Shown here one piece after another: positions 1 to 8,528 of a DNA stretch of 50,054 nucleotides. A model generated the notes under the pieces. That model saw only the letters and a program-made list of their open reading frames with translations, did no database searches and was not told the DNA's origin. The stretch covers positions 1 to 50,054 of the forward strand of contig NZ_JALAMO010000007.1 of the NCBI RefSeq assembly GCF_026790065.1, written 5' to 3'. How positions within the stretch are numbered: position 1 is the first letter of the stretch; each line of letters opens with the position of its first letter. A program made the translations under genes and the position numbers. This DNA is from Bacillus sp. N13C7. GTDB taxonomy: Bacteria; Bacillota; Bacilli; Bacillales; Bacillaceae.

Positions 1-39
1 TACTATGAGGGGATCATATCAAATCGGCAGGGCTTCTTA

Positions 40-2460
40 TTAATCAATGGTAAAAGGCTCTTCCGTCAGAACCTGGCTTGATTTGCCTTTGTTCGCGGCA
101 TAGGCGAGCAAGTAATATTCTCCGGCCGGAAGCTTTGTTCCGCCATTAATCGTGCCGTCCCAGTCAAAGTACTGATAGCCTTTATCTTGATTTTTATAGA
201 TGCCGGCTTGGCCCGCAAAATCAAGACTGCTGTCATAGACGAGGAACGCCAGCTCTTCTGCTCCCGCAGGAAGGTAGGTTTCAATTTGATAGGTGCCTTG
301 TTCAGATCCTTCGCTGACGGAGACAGATGTTACCCTCGGATAATCAGGCTCTTTGACGATCAGCAATGTAGGCACCTTAGCAACGGTTTTTCCGCCTTCT
401 CTGACGATAACCGTTCCTTCATAGGTGCCGGCTTTTGTTTTCTTTGTATTGACCTTTACTTTTGCAGTGGCTTTTCCGGATTTATGTGCCGGAATCACAA
501 CACGGCTTGTACCAGATGTGGAGATGCCGCTGCCTTCAAATGAGTATTCAAGTGTGTATGACTTTCTAATGGAAGATTGGTTTTCAATCGTAAAGGTTTC
601 TTTTTTCGTTTCATTTCCGTTTTCCTTCATGAATGTGCCATATGAATAGCTTCCAGGTGAGACGAGTGAGTCAGCTTTGATTGCATTCATGATTCTCGCA
701 CTGCCTGCGCCTTGGGCATTATGCGGATACACTTCTCCGTCGCCATCCTTTAAGGTGACAGCGGTGTTCATGATGGCGGCTTTGATCTGTTCAACGCTCC
801 ACTTTGGTTTGGCTTGTTTGATAACGGCAACCGCTCCGGCAATATGAGGAGATGCCATGCTTGTTCCTTGTTTTGATCCGTAGCCGTAAGGGTGGCCAGG
901 ATCATGTGTCGGAATGGTGCTGACGATATTGACGCCCGGCGCGGAAATATCCGGCTTAATCATCCACGTATCCATTACAGGGCCGCGGGATGAAAAATCA
1001 GCTACTTGCTCACCAAGCGCTTTTGAGACCGTCAACTTGAATGTTGTTTTCGTCTCGCCTGCTTTCAGGGCGCTGACGAGTTTTTCGCCGTCTTCTAATG
1101 AAAGCTTAATCGTTGGGACAGACATGCCCGGCACATTGGCTTCAATTTCCCCAGTGAGGTTGTTATACACAACCATGCCGATGGCGCCGGCTTTTTTTGC
1201 ATGATCCGCTTTATCCACAAACGCAATGCCGCCCCTTTTGACAACGGCGACTTTGCCTGTCAGGTCTTTTCCTTCAAAATCCTTTTCCTCGCCAATTCCT
1301 GCTTCAACAAGCTCAACTTCTTTGTTATTGAGCGCTTTGACATCGTCCTCTTTGTTATAGCCCATCACTTTTGCTGAAGAATAGGAGCCGAATGTGACGG
1401 CGTATTCATTGAGCGGCAGCTGAGTCGCACCGACAGAAATTGCTTCTCTTGAAGTGCCTGGTGATCCGACTGTCCAGCCGTTCGGTCCGCTGTTGCCGTT
1501 TGACGTTACTGCGACAACACCTTCTGACATGGCCCAGTCAAGCGCTGTGCTTGTCGCCCAGTCCGGGTTGTTTAATGAGTTTCCAAGAGACAGGTTCATC
1601 ACATCTGCTCCGTCCTGTACAGCGCGTTCTACTCCGGCAATGACATTTTCCGTTGTGCCGCTTCCGCCAGGGCCAAGAACACGGTAAGCAAGAAGTGTGG
1701 CATCAGGCGCTACGCCTTTAATCGTTCCGTTTGCGGCAACAGTTCCGGCTACGTGTGTGCCATGGTCAGTTGCTCCGCCCCTCGGATCGCCTGTTGGTGT
1801 TTCTTTTGGATCGTAATCATTGTCTACGAAATCATATCCTTTATATTGTCCGAAATTTTTCTTCAAATCAGGGTGATTGTATTCAACCCCTGTATCAATA
1901 ATCGCCACTTTGACTCCTTTTCCTGTGTAGCCTAAGTTCCATGCGTCGTTTGCTCCGATATACGGTGCGCTGTCATCCATTTGCGGTGATACGGCGTCCT
2001 CGGAGATTGTGACGTCTTTATCCTTCATATGATCTGTTTTATATGTGACGTTCGGGTATACTGCCTTTACGTCTTTTACCGCGAGAAGTTTTGGAATCTC
2101 ATTAGCTGGGAGTTTCATAGAAAAGCCTGAGAATACCTGTTCATATTCCCGGTTTACTTTTCCGTTTTTCACCGCTTTGACGGCTTTGTTTTTTGCTTTG
2201 GTGCGAGCGGTTTTCAGCTTGCTTTTCGTTTGGCTTTCTCCCGCTTCCTTCGCCTCTGCCAAGGATTTTTCTTTTAATTCCACAATAACGGTTGTTTTTT
2301 TGCTTGTTGTCATATCGATATCACCGAATATCTCGGCTTTTTCCAGGTCAGCCGATGTTTTTGAAGAAGCCGGCGCTGCCTTGACGCCCGTCATACCTGT
2401 GGATAACGTAAAAAATAAAACAAAACTTACAAGCAGAAAGCGAATGATCCCCTTTTTCAA
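40..2460 (-). CDS. vpr: Minor extracellular serine protease Vpr (subtilase)
   Basis: Secreted subtilisin-family protease of 806 aa, the family's full length. Residues 1-28 form a signal peptide (MKKG, hydrophobic core, AxA-type end). An inhibitor-I9-like propeptide runs to about 160, followed by the catalytic domain. The triad is visible: Asp189 in IIDTG, His233 in DHGTHVAGT and Ser near 534 in GTSMASPH. A PA-type insert lies around 370-480, between the His and Ser blocks, and a beta-rich C-terminal region follows. The start is TTG, preceded by AAGGGGG at good spacing. The gene is transcribed away from ywcI across a DnaA-box-rich spacer. Family knowledge: fibrinolytic/peptide-supplying exoprotease, also reported to help process subtilosin or ComQXPA-type peptides. 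Identification is strong because the sequence matches remembered Vpr throughout, with scattered substitutions. Confidence 0.97.
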   Translation of the reverse strand: MKKGIIRFLLVSFVLFFTLSTGMTGVKAAPASSKTSADLEKAEIFGDIDMTTSKKTTVIVELKEKSLAEAKEAGESQTKSKLKTARTKAKNKAVKAVKNGKVNREYEQVFSGFSMKLPANEIPKLLAVKDVKAVYPNVTYKTDHMKDKDVTISEDAVSPQMDDSAPYIGANDAWNLGYTGKGVKVAIIDTGVEYNHPDLKKNFGQYKGYDFVDNDYDPKETPTGDPRGGATDHGTHVAGTVAANGTIKGVAPDATLLAYRVLGPGGSGTTENVIAGVERAVQDGADVMNLSLGNSLNNPDWATSTALDWAMSEGVVAVTSNGNSGPNGWTVGSPGTSREAISVGATQLPLNEYAVTFGSYSSAKVMGYNKEDDVKALNNKEVELVEAGIGEEKDFEGKDLTGKVAVVKRGGIAFVDKADHAKKAGAIGMVVYNNLTGEIEANVPGMSVPTIKLSLEDGEKLVSALKAGETKTTFKLTVSKALGEQVADFSSRGPVMDTWMIKPDISAPGVNIVSTIPTHDPGHPYGYGSKQGTSMASPHIAGAVAVIKQAKPKWSVEQIKAAIMNTAVTLKDGDGEVYPHNAQGAGSARIMNAIKADSLVSPGSYSYGTFMKENGNETKKETFTIENQSSIRKSYTLEYSFEGSGISTSGTSRVVIPAHKSGKATAKVKVNTKKTKAGTYEGTVIVREGGKTVAKVPTLLIVKEPDYPRVTSVSVSEGSEQGTYQIETYLPAGAEELAFLVYDSSLDFAGQAGIYKNQDKGYQYFDWDGTINGGTKLPAGEYYLLAYAANKGKSSQVLTEEPFTID

Positions 2461-2987
2461 TGTGTTTCCCCCTTTGTATTTAGAAAAATGGTGAAGATCT
2501 AGTATATATTTCTTGAAAATTCAAAAAAGTCCTTGTGTCATTTGGACCATTTATTGGATTTTGCTTGTGTATAACGAAGGAGTTATACACAGAACCCTGT
2601 GTATAAGTGAATAAACCTGTGTATATATATAGTTGGGAATATATGTTCCTATACAAAATATAGAAGGGGTTTGTGGACATGTGGATATCTATTGTGATTA
2701 AGTTGTTCTTATCTTTGGGATAACCTGTGTATAAAGTTTTTAAAACAGTTCTCCAATTTTCATTTCAATTCTTTCAGCTTTCAACAAAACTTCTAAAAAC
2801 TAGTTGGTTTTTTCACTCATATTGTGACAAAGAATTCTCTTCCCACGGTCTATCATAGAGTCATGAGTTTTGCTAGAGCCGCTAGTTTGCGAGAAAAGAA
2901 ATCGGCCGTCTTTTCCCGCGGGCTCGGCTGAGAAAACGGGCTGCTAAAAAGGCTGCCTGCCAAAAAGAAGCGGAGGGATGTTTTTCT
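2461..2987. other. vpr–ywcI intergenic region with a DnaA-box cluster
   Basis: This 527-bp gene-free spacer separates divergent vpr and ywcI. It holds four exact DnaA boxes (TTATACACA or its complement TGTGTATAA) at 2566-2574, 2583-2591, 2598-2606 and 2726-2734. Two one-mismatch boxes lie at 2618-2626 (TGTGTATAT) and 2680-2688 (TGTGGATAT). From memory, the vpr-ywcI spacer is one of the DnaA-binding clusters outside oriC in B. subtilis 168. No unwinding element or replication gene is present, so it is read as a DnaA-titrating or regulatory cluster, not an origin. The ywcI-proximal part (2870-2970) is GC-rich with weak imperfect hairpins and no clear function. Confidence 0.8.
2501..2506 (-). 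promoter_or_regulatory. Candidate -10 box of vpr
   Basis: TATACT on the minus strand lies about 40 bp upstream of the vpr start. No convincing -35 hexamer is seen at 16-18 bp, so activation by a regulator is possible. Low-confidence motif call. Confidence 0.35.
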
Positions 2988-3290
2988 ATGAAACGTTTGC
3001 TTGTATCTTTACGGGTGTGGATGGTCTTTTTGATGAACTGGGTGACGCCGGACAGAAAAACTGCGGCTGTCGCGGTCTATTCGGCTCAGCGTACATACCA
3101 AAGAAAAGCGGCGGTGCAGGCCGCAGGGCTTGTTTCGTTTTATGAATGGCGGATGGCTGTGAATGAGGAAGAAAAGCAGAAAGCAAAAGCCGCCGCGCTT
3201 TATAAAAGAAGATGTCTGCAAGCCTTCAAGGAATCGCCAAAACAGGAGAGAGCGGGCCCGCATCTTTACATGGCGGTCAAAAGGAGGTAA
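2988..3290 (+). CDS. ywcI: Small conserved protein YwcI
   Basis: A 100-aa protein of unknown function. Residues 4-20 are hydrophobic and Trp-containing (LVSLRVWMVFLMNWV). The rest is rich in Ala, Lys, Arg and Glu and is probably helical; the tail is basic. The ATG is preceded by GCGGAGGGATG at 2970-2980. It lies 39 bp upstream of sacT in the same direction, so the two are probably cotranscribed. That does not prove a role in sucrose use. No enzymatic motif is visible. Confidence 0.85.
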   Translation: MKRLLVSLRVWMVFLMNWVTPDRKTAAVAVYSAQRTYQRKAAVQAAGLVSFYEWRMAVNEEEKQKAKAAALYKRRCLQAFKESPKQERAGPHLYMAVKRR

Positions 3291-3329
3291 AATCCCAGTC
3301 AAAAGCAAATTGGCGGGAGAGATAGCCTC

Positions 3330-4160
3330 TTGAAAATCTATAAAGTATTAAACAACAATGCGGCTTTAATAAAAGAGGATGATCAGGAAAAAATTGTGAT
3401 GGGACCTGGAATCGCTTTTCAAAAAAAGAAAAATGATCTCATCCCTATGAATAAAGTGGAAAAGATCTTTGTCGTGCACGACGAGAATGAAAAGTTCAAA
3501 CAAATCCTGCAAACGCTGCCGGAGGAGCATATAGAAATAGCTGAGGATATCATCAGCTATGCGGAAGGAGAGCTCGCGGCGCCGCTGAGCGATCACATTC
3601 ATATCGCGCTTTCTGACCATTTATCCTTTGCGATCGAAAGGGTTCAAAATGGGCTGCTTGTGCAGAATAAATTGCTGCATGAGATCAAGGCGCTCTATAA
3701 AAAAGAATATGAGATCGGCCTCTGGGCGATCGGACACGTAAAAGAGACATTGGGCGTGTCTCTTCCTGAAGATGAAGCGGGCTATATTGCCCTTCACATC
3801 CATACGGCGAAGATGGATGCGGAGAGCATGTATTCAGCGCTGAAGCATACGACCATGATTAAAGAAATGATAGAGAAAATAGAAAACTATTTTAATCGAA
3901 AGGTGGATGAAAAAAGCATTTCCTATCAACGCCTTGTCACGCATTTGCGATACGCGGTCAGCCGGTTGGAATCAAATGAAGCGCTCCATCGTATGGACGA
4001 GGAGATGCTTTATTTCATCCAAAAAAAGTATTCATTTGCCTATCAATGTGCGCTGGAGCTGGCGGAGTTTTTGAAAAATGAATATCAATTACATTTGCCG
4101 GAGTCCGAGGCCGGCTATATCACGCTGCATGTCCAGCGTCTTCAAGATCTCTCGGAATAA
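3330..4160 (+). CDS. sacT: SacT, transcription antiterminator of the sacPA operon
   Basis: BglG/SacY-family RNA-binding antiterminator, 276 aa, normal length. An N-terminal co-antiterminator domain (about 1-55, [14 protein letters not shown]) binds the RAT hairpin. Two PTS regulation domains follow (PRD1 about 65-170, PRD2 about 172-276), each with conserved His; the [11 protein letters not shown] and [11 protein letters not shown] motifs end each PRD. The start is TTG with GGGAGA upstream. Known role: when sucrose is present, SacT stops formation of the terminator before sacP; the PTS controls it by His phosphorylation. Its target site is visible in this window at 5150-5178. Confidence 0.97.
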   Translation: MKIYKVLNNNAALIKEDDQEKIVMGPGIAFQKKKNDLIPMNKVEKIFVVHDENEKFKQILQTLPEEHIEIAEDIISYAEGELAAPLSDHIHIALSDHLSFAIERVQNGLLVQNKLLHEIKALYKKEYEIGLWAIGHVKETLGVSLPEDEAGYIALHIHTAKMDAESMYSALKHTTMIKEMIEKIENYFNRKVDEKSISYQRLVTHLRYAVSRLESNEALHRMDEEMLYFIQKKYSFAYQCALELAEFLKNEYQLHLPESEAGYITLHVQRLQDLSE

Positions 4161-4168
4161 CCGCTTTG

Positions 4169-4202
4169 ACTTGCAGGGAGTCTTCTCTGGAAGTTTTTTT
4201 TA
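4169..4202 (+). terminator. Probable terminator after sacT
   Basis: Imperfect hairpin (ACTT/AAGT and CAGGG/CTCTG arms) followed by eight T. It overlaps the end of the convergent ywcJ gene. Confidence 0.6.
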
Positions 4203-4970
4203 TTGATCGGGATTCAGCGTATAGTACATCCAGCCCATCATTACCATTCCCGCGGTCAGATTGCCGAGCGTCACAGGAATTAAGTTTCTGACCGCTCCCA
4301 GCAGTGTCACCGTATCAGGATGATCGATCAAAAGTGAGATGGCGAATGTGCACATATTGGCAATGCTGTGCTCAAAACCAGAAATAAAGAAGCAGAAAAC
4401 AAAAAGCATCATGGCAAACAGCTTTGCTCCTTCACCTTTGAGGGACATCGGAATGAAAAAGGCGAGGCACACAAGCCAATTGCACAGCATTCCTCTGAAA
4501 AACAGTTCAAAAGCGGGCGGCTCCATTTTATGCTCAGCCAGATGAATCAAAAAGGAATGTACAGAAGCCTCTTCAAAAAGTCCTGTTGCGCTGATCAGCA
4601 TGGCAAACAGGAGGGCGCCAATCAAGTTACCGGCATAGCTTGATATCCACAGGTACAGGGAGTCGCGCCAGCGGATTTTTTTTCGGAGCGCGGTATAGGT
4701 GAAATAAAAGGTGTTGCCGGTAAATAAATCTCCGCCTCCGTAAGCAATCAGCAGAATAGCGGCTCCGAATGTGACAGCTGCTGCCGGAAAGGCAAATGGA
4801 GAATCGGCCATAGAGAAATAGCTGCCTGTTTTGCTTGCGGCTGTAATGCCGAAACCGATAAACATGCTGGCCAAAATCGACCGAAGCAAATAACGGGTTT
4901 TGCTTGAATTGAATATATTTTGTTTTTTCAAAGCGTACTGTTCAACCTTTTGCAATGCTTGAGTCTCCAT
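4200..4970 (-). CDS. ywcJ: YwcJ, formate/nitrite transporter family channel
   Basis: Member of the FocA/NirC (FNT) family, 256 aa from the ATG at 4970, which has AGGAAAAGG just upstream. An upstream in-frame ATG adds 21 residues but lacks a ribosome site and would overlap the promoter, so it was rejected. About six membrane helices are visible. FNT signature pieces include GGGDLFTGNTF and GFEHSIANM. It probably moves formate, nitrite or a similar monovalent anion. The gene is convergent with sacT and divergent from sacP. An Fnr-type box upstream (5019-5034) suggests induction by oxygen limitation. Confidence 0.93.
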   Translation of the reverse strand: METQALQKVEQYALKKQNIFNSSKTRYLLRSILASMFIGFGITAASKTGSYFSMADSPFAFPAAAVTFGAAILLIAYGGGDLFTGNTFYFTYTALRKKIRWRDSLYLWISSYAGNLIGALLFAMLISATGLFEEASVHSFLIHLAEHKMEPPAFELFFRGMLCNWLVCLAFFIPMSLKGEGAKLFAMMLFVFCFFISGFEHSIANMCTFAISLLIDHPDTVTLLGAVRNLIPVTLGNLTAGMVMMGWMYYTLNPDQ

Positions 4971-5018
4971 GGCCTTTTCCTGCTTTCTATTATGATTGAG
5001 CATAGTATAGCATGATAT

Positions 5019-5034
5019 TGTGAATTGTTTCACA
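5019..5034 (-). promoter_or_regulatory. Fnr box upstream of ywcJ
   Basis: TGTGAATTGTTTCACA fits TGTGA-N6-TCACA exactly, the B. subtilis Fnr consensus. Its centre is about 56 bp upstream of the ywcJ ATG. Candidate -10 elements downstream are CATAAT (rc of 4989-4994) and TATACT (rc of 5004-5009). I recall ywcJ as a member of the 168 Fnr regulon. Confidence 0.8.
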
Positions 5035-5092
5035 AGTAATTTTTACGAATTTTTGTCTACATGTTTTATCAAACTTTTTAACTAAAAAACAG

Positions 5093-5121
5093 TTGACGAA
5101 AACGCTGTCATGTTTTATGAT
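5093..5121 (+). promoter_or_regulatory. sacPA promoter with overlapping cre-like site
   Basis: -35 TTGACG (5093-5098), 17-bp spacer, -10 TATGAT (5116-5121). The sequence at 5097-5110, CGAAAACGCTGTCA, matches 13 of 14 positions of the CcpA site TGNAANCGNTNNCA, so CcpA repression here is plausible. Confidence 0.75.
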
Positions 5122-5149
5122 GAAAGCGTATTCTCAATCTGAATAAGCG

Positions 5150-5178
5150 GGATTGTGACTGGTAAAGCAGGCAAGACC
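5150..5178 (+). promoter_or_regulatory. RAT (ribonucleic antiterminator), SacT binding site
   Basis: The segment GGATTGTGACTGG, then TAAAGCAGGCAAGACC, is the characteristic SacT/SacY/LicT RAT. Its 3' end overlaps the first arm of the terminator at 5174, so bound SacT would exclude the terminator hairpin. Confidence 0.93.
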
Positions 5179-5246
5179 TAAAATTTGCGTAAATGAAAAA
5201 GGATCACTGTGTCCTTTATTCGTTGGCGAATTTTAGGTCTTTTTTG
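5174..5246 (+). terminator. Leader terminator of sacPA, controlled by SacT
   Basis: Arms AGACCTAAAATT (5174-5185) and AATTTTAGGTCT (5229-5240) pair perfectly over 12 bp and are followed by a T run. The large loop contains a smaller AAAGGA/TCCTTT hairpin. Confidence 0.93.
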
Positions 5247-5270
5247 TTTTAATAAAAGGGGGAGAAAAAG

Positions 5271-6656
5271 ATGGACTACAAAGAGACTGCAAAACGCCTC
5301 ATTGAGCTTCTCGGGGGGAAAGAAAACATTATCAGCGCGGCTCATTGTGCAACAAGACTGCGTTTAGTGATTAAGGATGAATCAAAGATAGATCAAGCAC
5401 AAGTAGAAAATCTTGATGGCGTCAAAGGCGCTTTCAGCAGCTCTGGCCAGTACCAAATCATTTTCGGAACAGGCCTTGTCAATAAGGTGTATGATGCTTT
5501 TTCGAAGGAAGCGGATATTGATCATGAAGAACATGTAAACCATCAGGATGCGGCAAAAGAGAAGCTAAATCCTGCTGCGAGATTTGCGAAAACGCTTTCT
5601 AATATATTTGTTCCAATCATACCGGCTATTGTAGCCAGCGGCCTATTAATGGGATTACTGGGTATGATCAATGCGTTCCATTGGATGAGCAAGGACTCAG
5701 CACTGCTGCAGCTGCTTGATATGTTTTCAAGTGCAGCATTCATTTTCTTGCCGATTCTCATTGGAGTAAGCGCTTCAAAAGAGTTTGGCAGCAACCCTTA
5801 CTTGGGAGCAGTTATCGGGGGAATCATGATTCATCCGACTCTCTTGAATCCATGGGGGTTGGCGGAAGCAACACCTGATTATATGAATCTATTCGGATTC
5901 GATATCGCGCTTCTCGGCTATCAGGGTACGGTCATTCCTGTTCTGCTGGCGGTTTATGTGATGAGCAAGGTAGAGAAATGGACAAGAAAAGTGGTTCCTC
6001 ACGCGGTTGATTTGCTTGTTACACCTTTTGTTACAGTGATTGTCACCGGGTTTGTCGCTTTTATCGCGATTGGCCCTCTGGGCAGAGCCCTTGGCTCCGG
6101 CATTACGGTTGCTTTAACGTATGTATATGACCATGCCGGTTTTGTTGCGGGGCTGATTTTTGGGGGCACGTATTCACTCATCGTGCTGACAGGCGTTCAT
6201 CACAGCTTTCATGCGATTGAGGCAGGCCTTATTGCAGATATAGGCAAAAACTATCTGCTGCCGATCTGGTCTATGGCGAATGTTGCACAGGGCGGCGCCG
6301 GCCTTGCTGTCTTCTTTATGGCGAAGAAGGCAAAGACAAAAGAAATTGCGCTTCCGGCTGCATTTTCCGCTTTTCTCGGCATTACTGAGCCTGTCATATT
6401 CGGAGTCAATCTTCGCTACCGAAAACCGTTTATCGCCGCGATGATCGGAGGCGCATTGGGCGGTGCATACGTTGTCTTTACACATGTTGCCGCAAACGCT
6501 TACGGGTTAACGGGTATTCCGATGATTGCCATCGCGGCTCCGTTTGGCTTCGGCAACCTGGCCAACTATCTGATTGGAATGGCGATTGCGGCAGTATCAG
6601 CGTTCATTGCAGCGCTTATCATGAAGATTAACGAGGATGAGGAGAGGAAAAAATGA
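5271..6656 (+). CDS. sacP: SacP, sucrose-specific PTS EIIBC component
   Basis: Membrane permease that imports sucrose and phosphorylates it to sucrose-6-phosphate; 461 aa. The EIIB domain (1-90) has the phosphorylated Cys26 in the AAHCATRLR motif. The EIIC domain (about 105-455) has around ten membrane helices with conserved GITEPVIFG near 362 and HHSFHAIE near 311. There is no IIA domain, so phosphate must come from another permease's IIA, as known for the sucrose/beta-glucoside group. The ATG is preceded by AAAGGGGGAG. It is the first gene of sacPA, and its stop overlaps the sacA start (ATGA). Confidence 0.97.
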   Translation: MDYKETAKRLIELLGGKENIISAAHCATRLRLVIKDESKIDQAQVENLDGVKGAFSSSGQYQIIFGTGLVNKVYDAFSKEADIDHEEHVNHQDAAKEKLNPAARFAKTLSNIFVPIIPAIVASGLLMGLLGMINAFHWMSKDSALLQLLDMFSSAAFIFLPILIGVSASKEFGSNPYLGAVIGGIMIHPTLLNPWGLAEATPDYMNLFGFDIALLGYQGTVIPVLLAVYVMSKVEKWTRKVVPHAVDLLVTPFVTVIVTGFVAFIAIGPLGRALGSGITVALTYVYDHAGFVAGLIFGGTYSLIVLTGVHHSFHAIEAGLIADIGKNYLLPIWSMANVAQGGAGLAVFFMAKKAKTKEIALPAAFSAFLGITEPVIFGVNLRYRKPFIAAMIGGALGGAYVVFTHVAANAYGLTGIPMIAIAAPFGFGNLANYLIGMAIAAVSAFIAALIMKINEDEERKK

Positions 6657-8092
6657 CAGTACATGATCAGGAGCTTCGGCGCCGGGCTTATGAGGAAGTG
6701 GATAAAAAAGAGCCGATTGTTAGCAGCGATCCGTACCGCCAGCATTTTCATATCATGCCGCCGGTTGGCCTGCTGAATGACCCGAATGGCGTGATTTATT
6801 GGAAGGGCAGCTATCATGTGTTCTTTCAATGGCAGCCATTTCAGACGGGGCACGGCGCGAAATTTTGGGGCCATTATACGACACAGGATATGGTGAGTTG
6901 GAAACGGGAAGAGATTGCGCTTGCCCCGAGTGATTGGTTCGATAAAAACGGCTGCTACTCGGGCAGCGCTGTCACAAAAGACGATCGGCTCTATCTATTT
7001 TACACAGGAAATGTCAGGGATCAGGACGGGAACCGGGAAACGTATCAATGCCTTGCTGTGTCTGACGACGGACTGTCCTTTGAGAAAAAGGGTGTCGTCG
7101 CCCGCCTCCCGGAAGGATACACGGCGCATTTTCGCGATCCGAAAGTATGGGAGCATGAAGGAACATGGTATATGGTGATCGGTGCGCAAACGGAGAGTCT
7201 GCAGGGACACGCTGTGCTGTTTGCTTCTGATAACCTGACAGAGTGGAGATTTCTCGGCCCGATAGCTGGCGCGGGCTTTAACGGGTTGGACGATTTCGGA
7301 TACATGTGGGAATGCCCTGATTTGTTTTCCCTTCAAGGGTCAGACGTGCTGATCGTCTCGCCTCAAGGGCTTGAGGCTGACGGTATCCGTTATCAAAATG
7401 TGTATCAATCAGGTTATTTTATCGGGCGTCTTGATTATAGCAAGCCTGAACTAAGGCATGGGGATTTTACGGAGCTTGACCAAGGTTTTGATTTTTACGC
7501 ACCCCAAACACTTGAAGACGATCAGGGAAGGCGGATTATGTTTGCATGGATGGCTGTGCCTGATCAGGATGAAGGGTCCCATCCGACGATTGACTATCAC
7601 TGGATTCACTGTATGACGCTGCCGAGACAGCTGACGCTATCAGGACAAAAGCTGATTCAGCAGCCGCTGCCTGAGCTGAAAGCCATGCGCAGGAATGAGA
7701 AAAAAATACACATCAACATGCATGGATCATCTGGCACGCTGCCAGTTGAAAACCCTGAAAGAGCTGAGATCTTGCTTGAAGACATTGACACGGAGACTGG
7801 TTTTTCAATCAGTATTCGCGGAACAGCTGCGTTTTCCTTTCATAAGGACGAGGGGATTGTGACACTGGAGCGGACGAGCTTCGATGGAAAAGGAACAGAA
7901 GCGAGACATTGCCGCATCAAGGATTTGCATACCGTGCACATGTTTATCGACGCGTCATCTGTGGAAGTCTTTATCAACAACGGAGAAGAGGTCTTCAGTG
8001 CGAGATATTTTCCTTTCCCGGGAAATCATGAAGTGACAGCCAGTTCCACCGGCAAAACTGAAATGAACGTCGGAATTTGGACCCTTATGTAG
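6653..8092 (+). CDS. sacA: SacA, sucrose-6-phosphate hydrolase
   Basis: Glycoside hydrolase family 32 enzyme, 479 aa. It splits sucrose-6-phosphate into glucose-6-phosphate and fructose in the cytoplasm; no signal peptide is seen. Catalytic motifs are present: nucleophile Asp43 in LNDPNG, transition-state Asp162 in FRDP and acid/base Glu220 in WECPD. A five-bladed propeller domain (about 30-340) is followed by a C-terminal beta-sandwich. It overlaps sacP by 4 bp, indicating translational coupling and equal dosage of uptake and hydrolysis. Confidence 0.97.
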   Translation: MTVHDQELRRRAYEEVDKKEPIVSSDPYRQHFHIMPPVGLLNDPNGVIYWKGSYHVFFQWQPFQTGHGAKFWGHYTTQDMVSWKREEIALAPSDWFDKNGCYSGSAVTKDDRLYLFYTGNVRDQDGNRETYQCLAVSDDGLSFEKKGVVARLPEGYTAHFRDPKVWEHEGTWYMVIGAQTESLQGHAVLFASDNLTEWRFLGPIAGAGFNGLDDFGYMWECPDLFSLQGSDVLIVSPQGLEADGIRYQNVYQSGYFIGRLDYSKPELRHGDFTELDQGFDFYAPQTLEDDQGRRIMFAWMAVPDQDEGSHPTIDYHWIHCMTLPRQLTLSGQKLIQQPLPELKAMRRNEKKIHINMHGSSGTLPVENPERAEILLEDIDTETGFSISIRGTAAFSFHKDEGIVTLERTSFDGKGTEARHCRIKDLHTVHMFIDASSVEVFINNGEEVFSARYFPFPGNHEVTASSTGKTEMNVGIWTLM

Positions 8093-8185
8093 AAAATCCT
8101 TCTATTTTCTTATGTGAAATCTGTGCCATCTGTGCTATTCTTCAACGATAACCTACTATTTTTTTCTGTAAAAGGAGTTGTTTTC

Positions 8186-8434
8186 TTGAATATACATGAA
8201 CAGAAGATAACACCGGAATGTTTAGAAAAGGCTGCGGACCAAGTTGAAGATAAGCGGGAAGAATATAAGGATGTGCTGCTTCAGCTGAAAAAAATGCTTG
8301 GCGGAACAACGCCGCACAGTGAAACGGCGGAAATTCTTGCCCGGGCATATGAGCAAATGAAGGAATATGCACTTTTTGTTCAGTCGATAGAAGCATTTTT
8401 GAGGCAATCTGCGAACAATTTAAAAATCAAATAA
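8186..8434 (+). CDS. ywdA: Small conserved protein YwdA
   Basis: An 82-aa cytoplasmic protein of unknown function, highly charged and probably all-helical. The TTG at 8186 was chosen because AAGGAG (8172-8177) sits 8 bp upstream. A longer reading frame from 8114 has no ribosome site. It follows sacA by 94 bp with no terminator in between, so sacPA read-through may include it. No functional motif is recognised. Confidence 0.85.
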   Translation: MNIHEQKITPECLEKAADQVEDKREEYKDVLLQLKKMLGGTTPHSETAEILARAYEQMKEYALFVQSIEAFLRQSANNLKIK

Positions 8435-8439
8435 ACAGG

Positions 8440-8466
8440 CTGCCGACCGGATCGGCAGTTTTTTTC
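8440..8466 (+). terminator. Terminator after ywdA
   Basis: Perfect 7-bp stem CTGCCGA/TCGGCAG with a T run. Confidence 0.9.
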
Positions 8467-8486
8467 TGTGAAAGTTTTCAGTCATA

Positions 8487-8520
8487 TAAAAAAGGCTGTC
8501 CTGCTGGGACAGCCTTTTTT
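8487..8520. terminator. Bidirectional terminator between ywdA and thiD
   Basis: Stem GGCTGTCC/GGACAGCC flanked by an A run upstream and a T run downstream, so it can serve both strands. It mainly ends the minus-strand thiD transcript. Confidence 0.9.
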
Positions 8521-8528
8521 GATTATGT

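Noticed and set aside
2566..2734. Reading the DnaA-box cluster as a replication origin
   Set aside because: No dnaA/dnaN or rep gene, no AT-rich unwinding element in the right place, and the location matches a non-origin DnaA cluster in B. subtilis 168.
2860..2987. Possible riboswitch or T-box upstream of ywcI
   Set aside because: GC-rich with imperfect hairpins, but no T-box sequence, specifier, known aptamer core or terminator could be identified.
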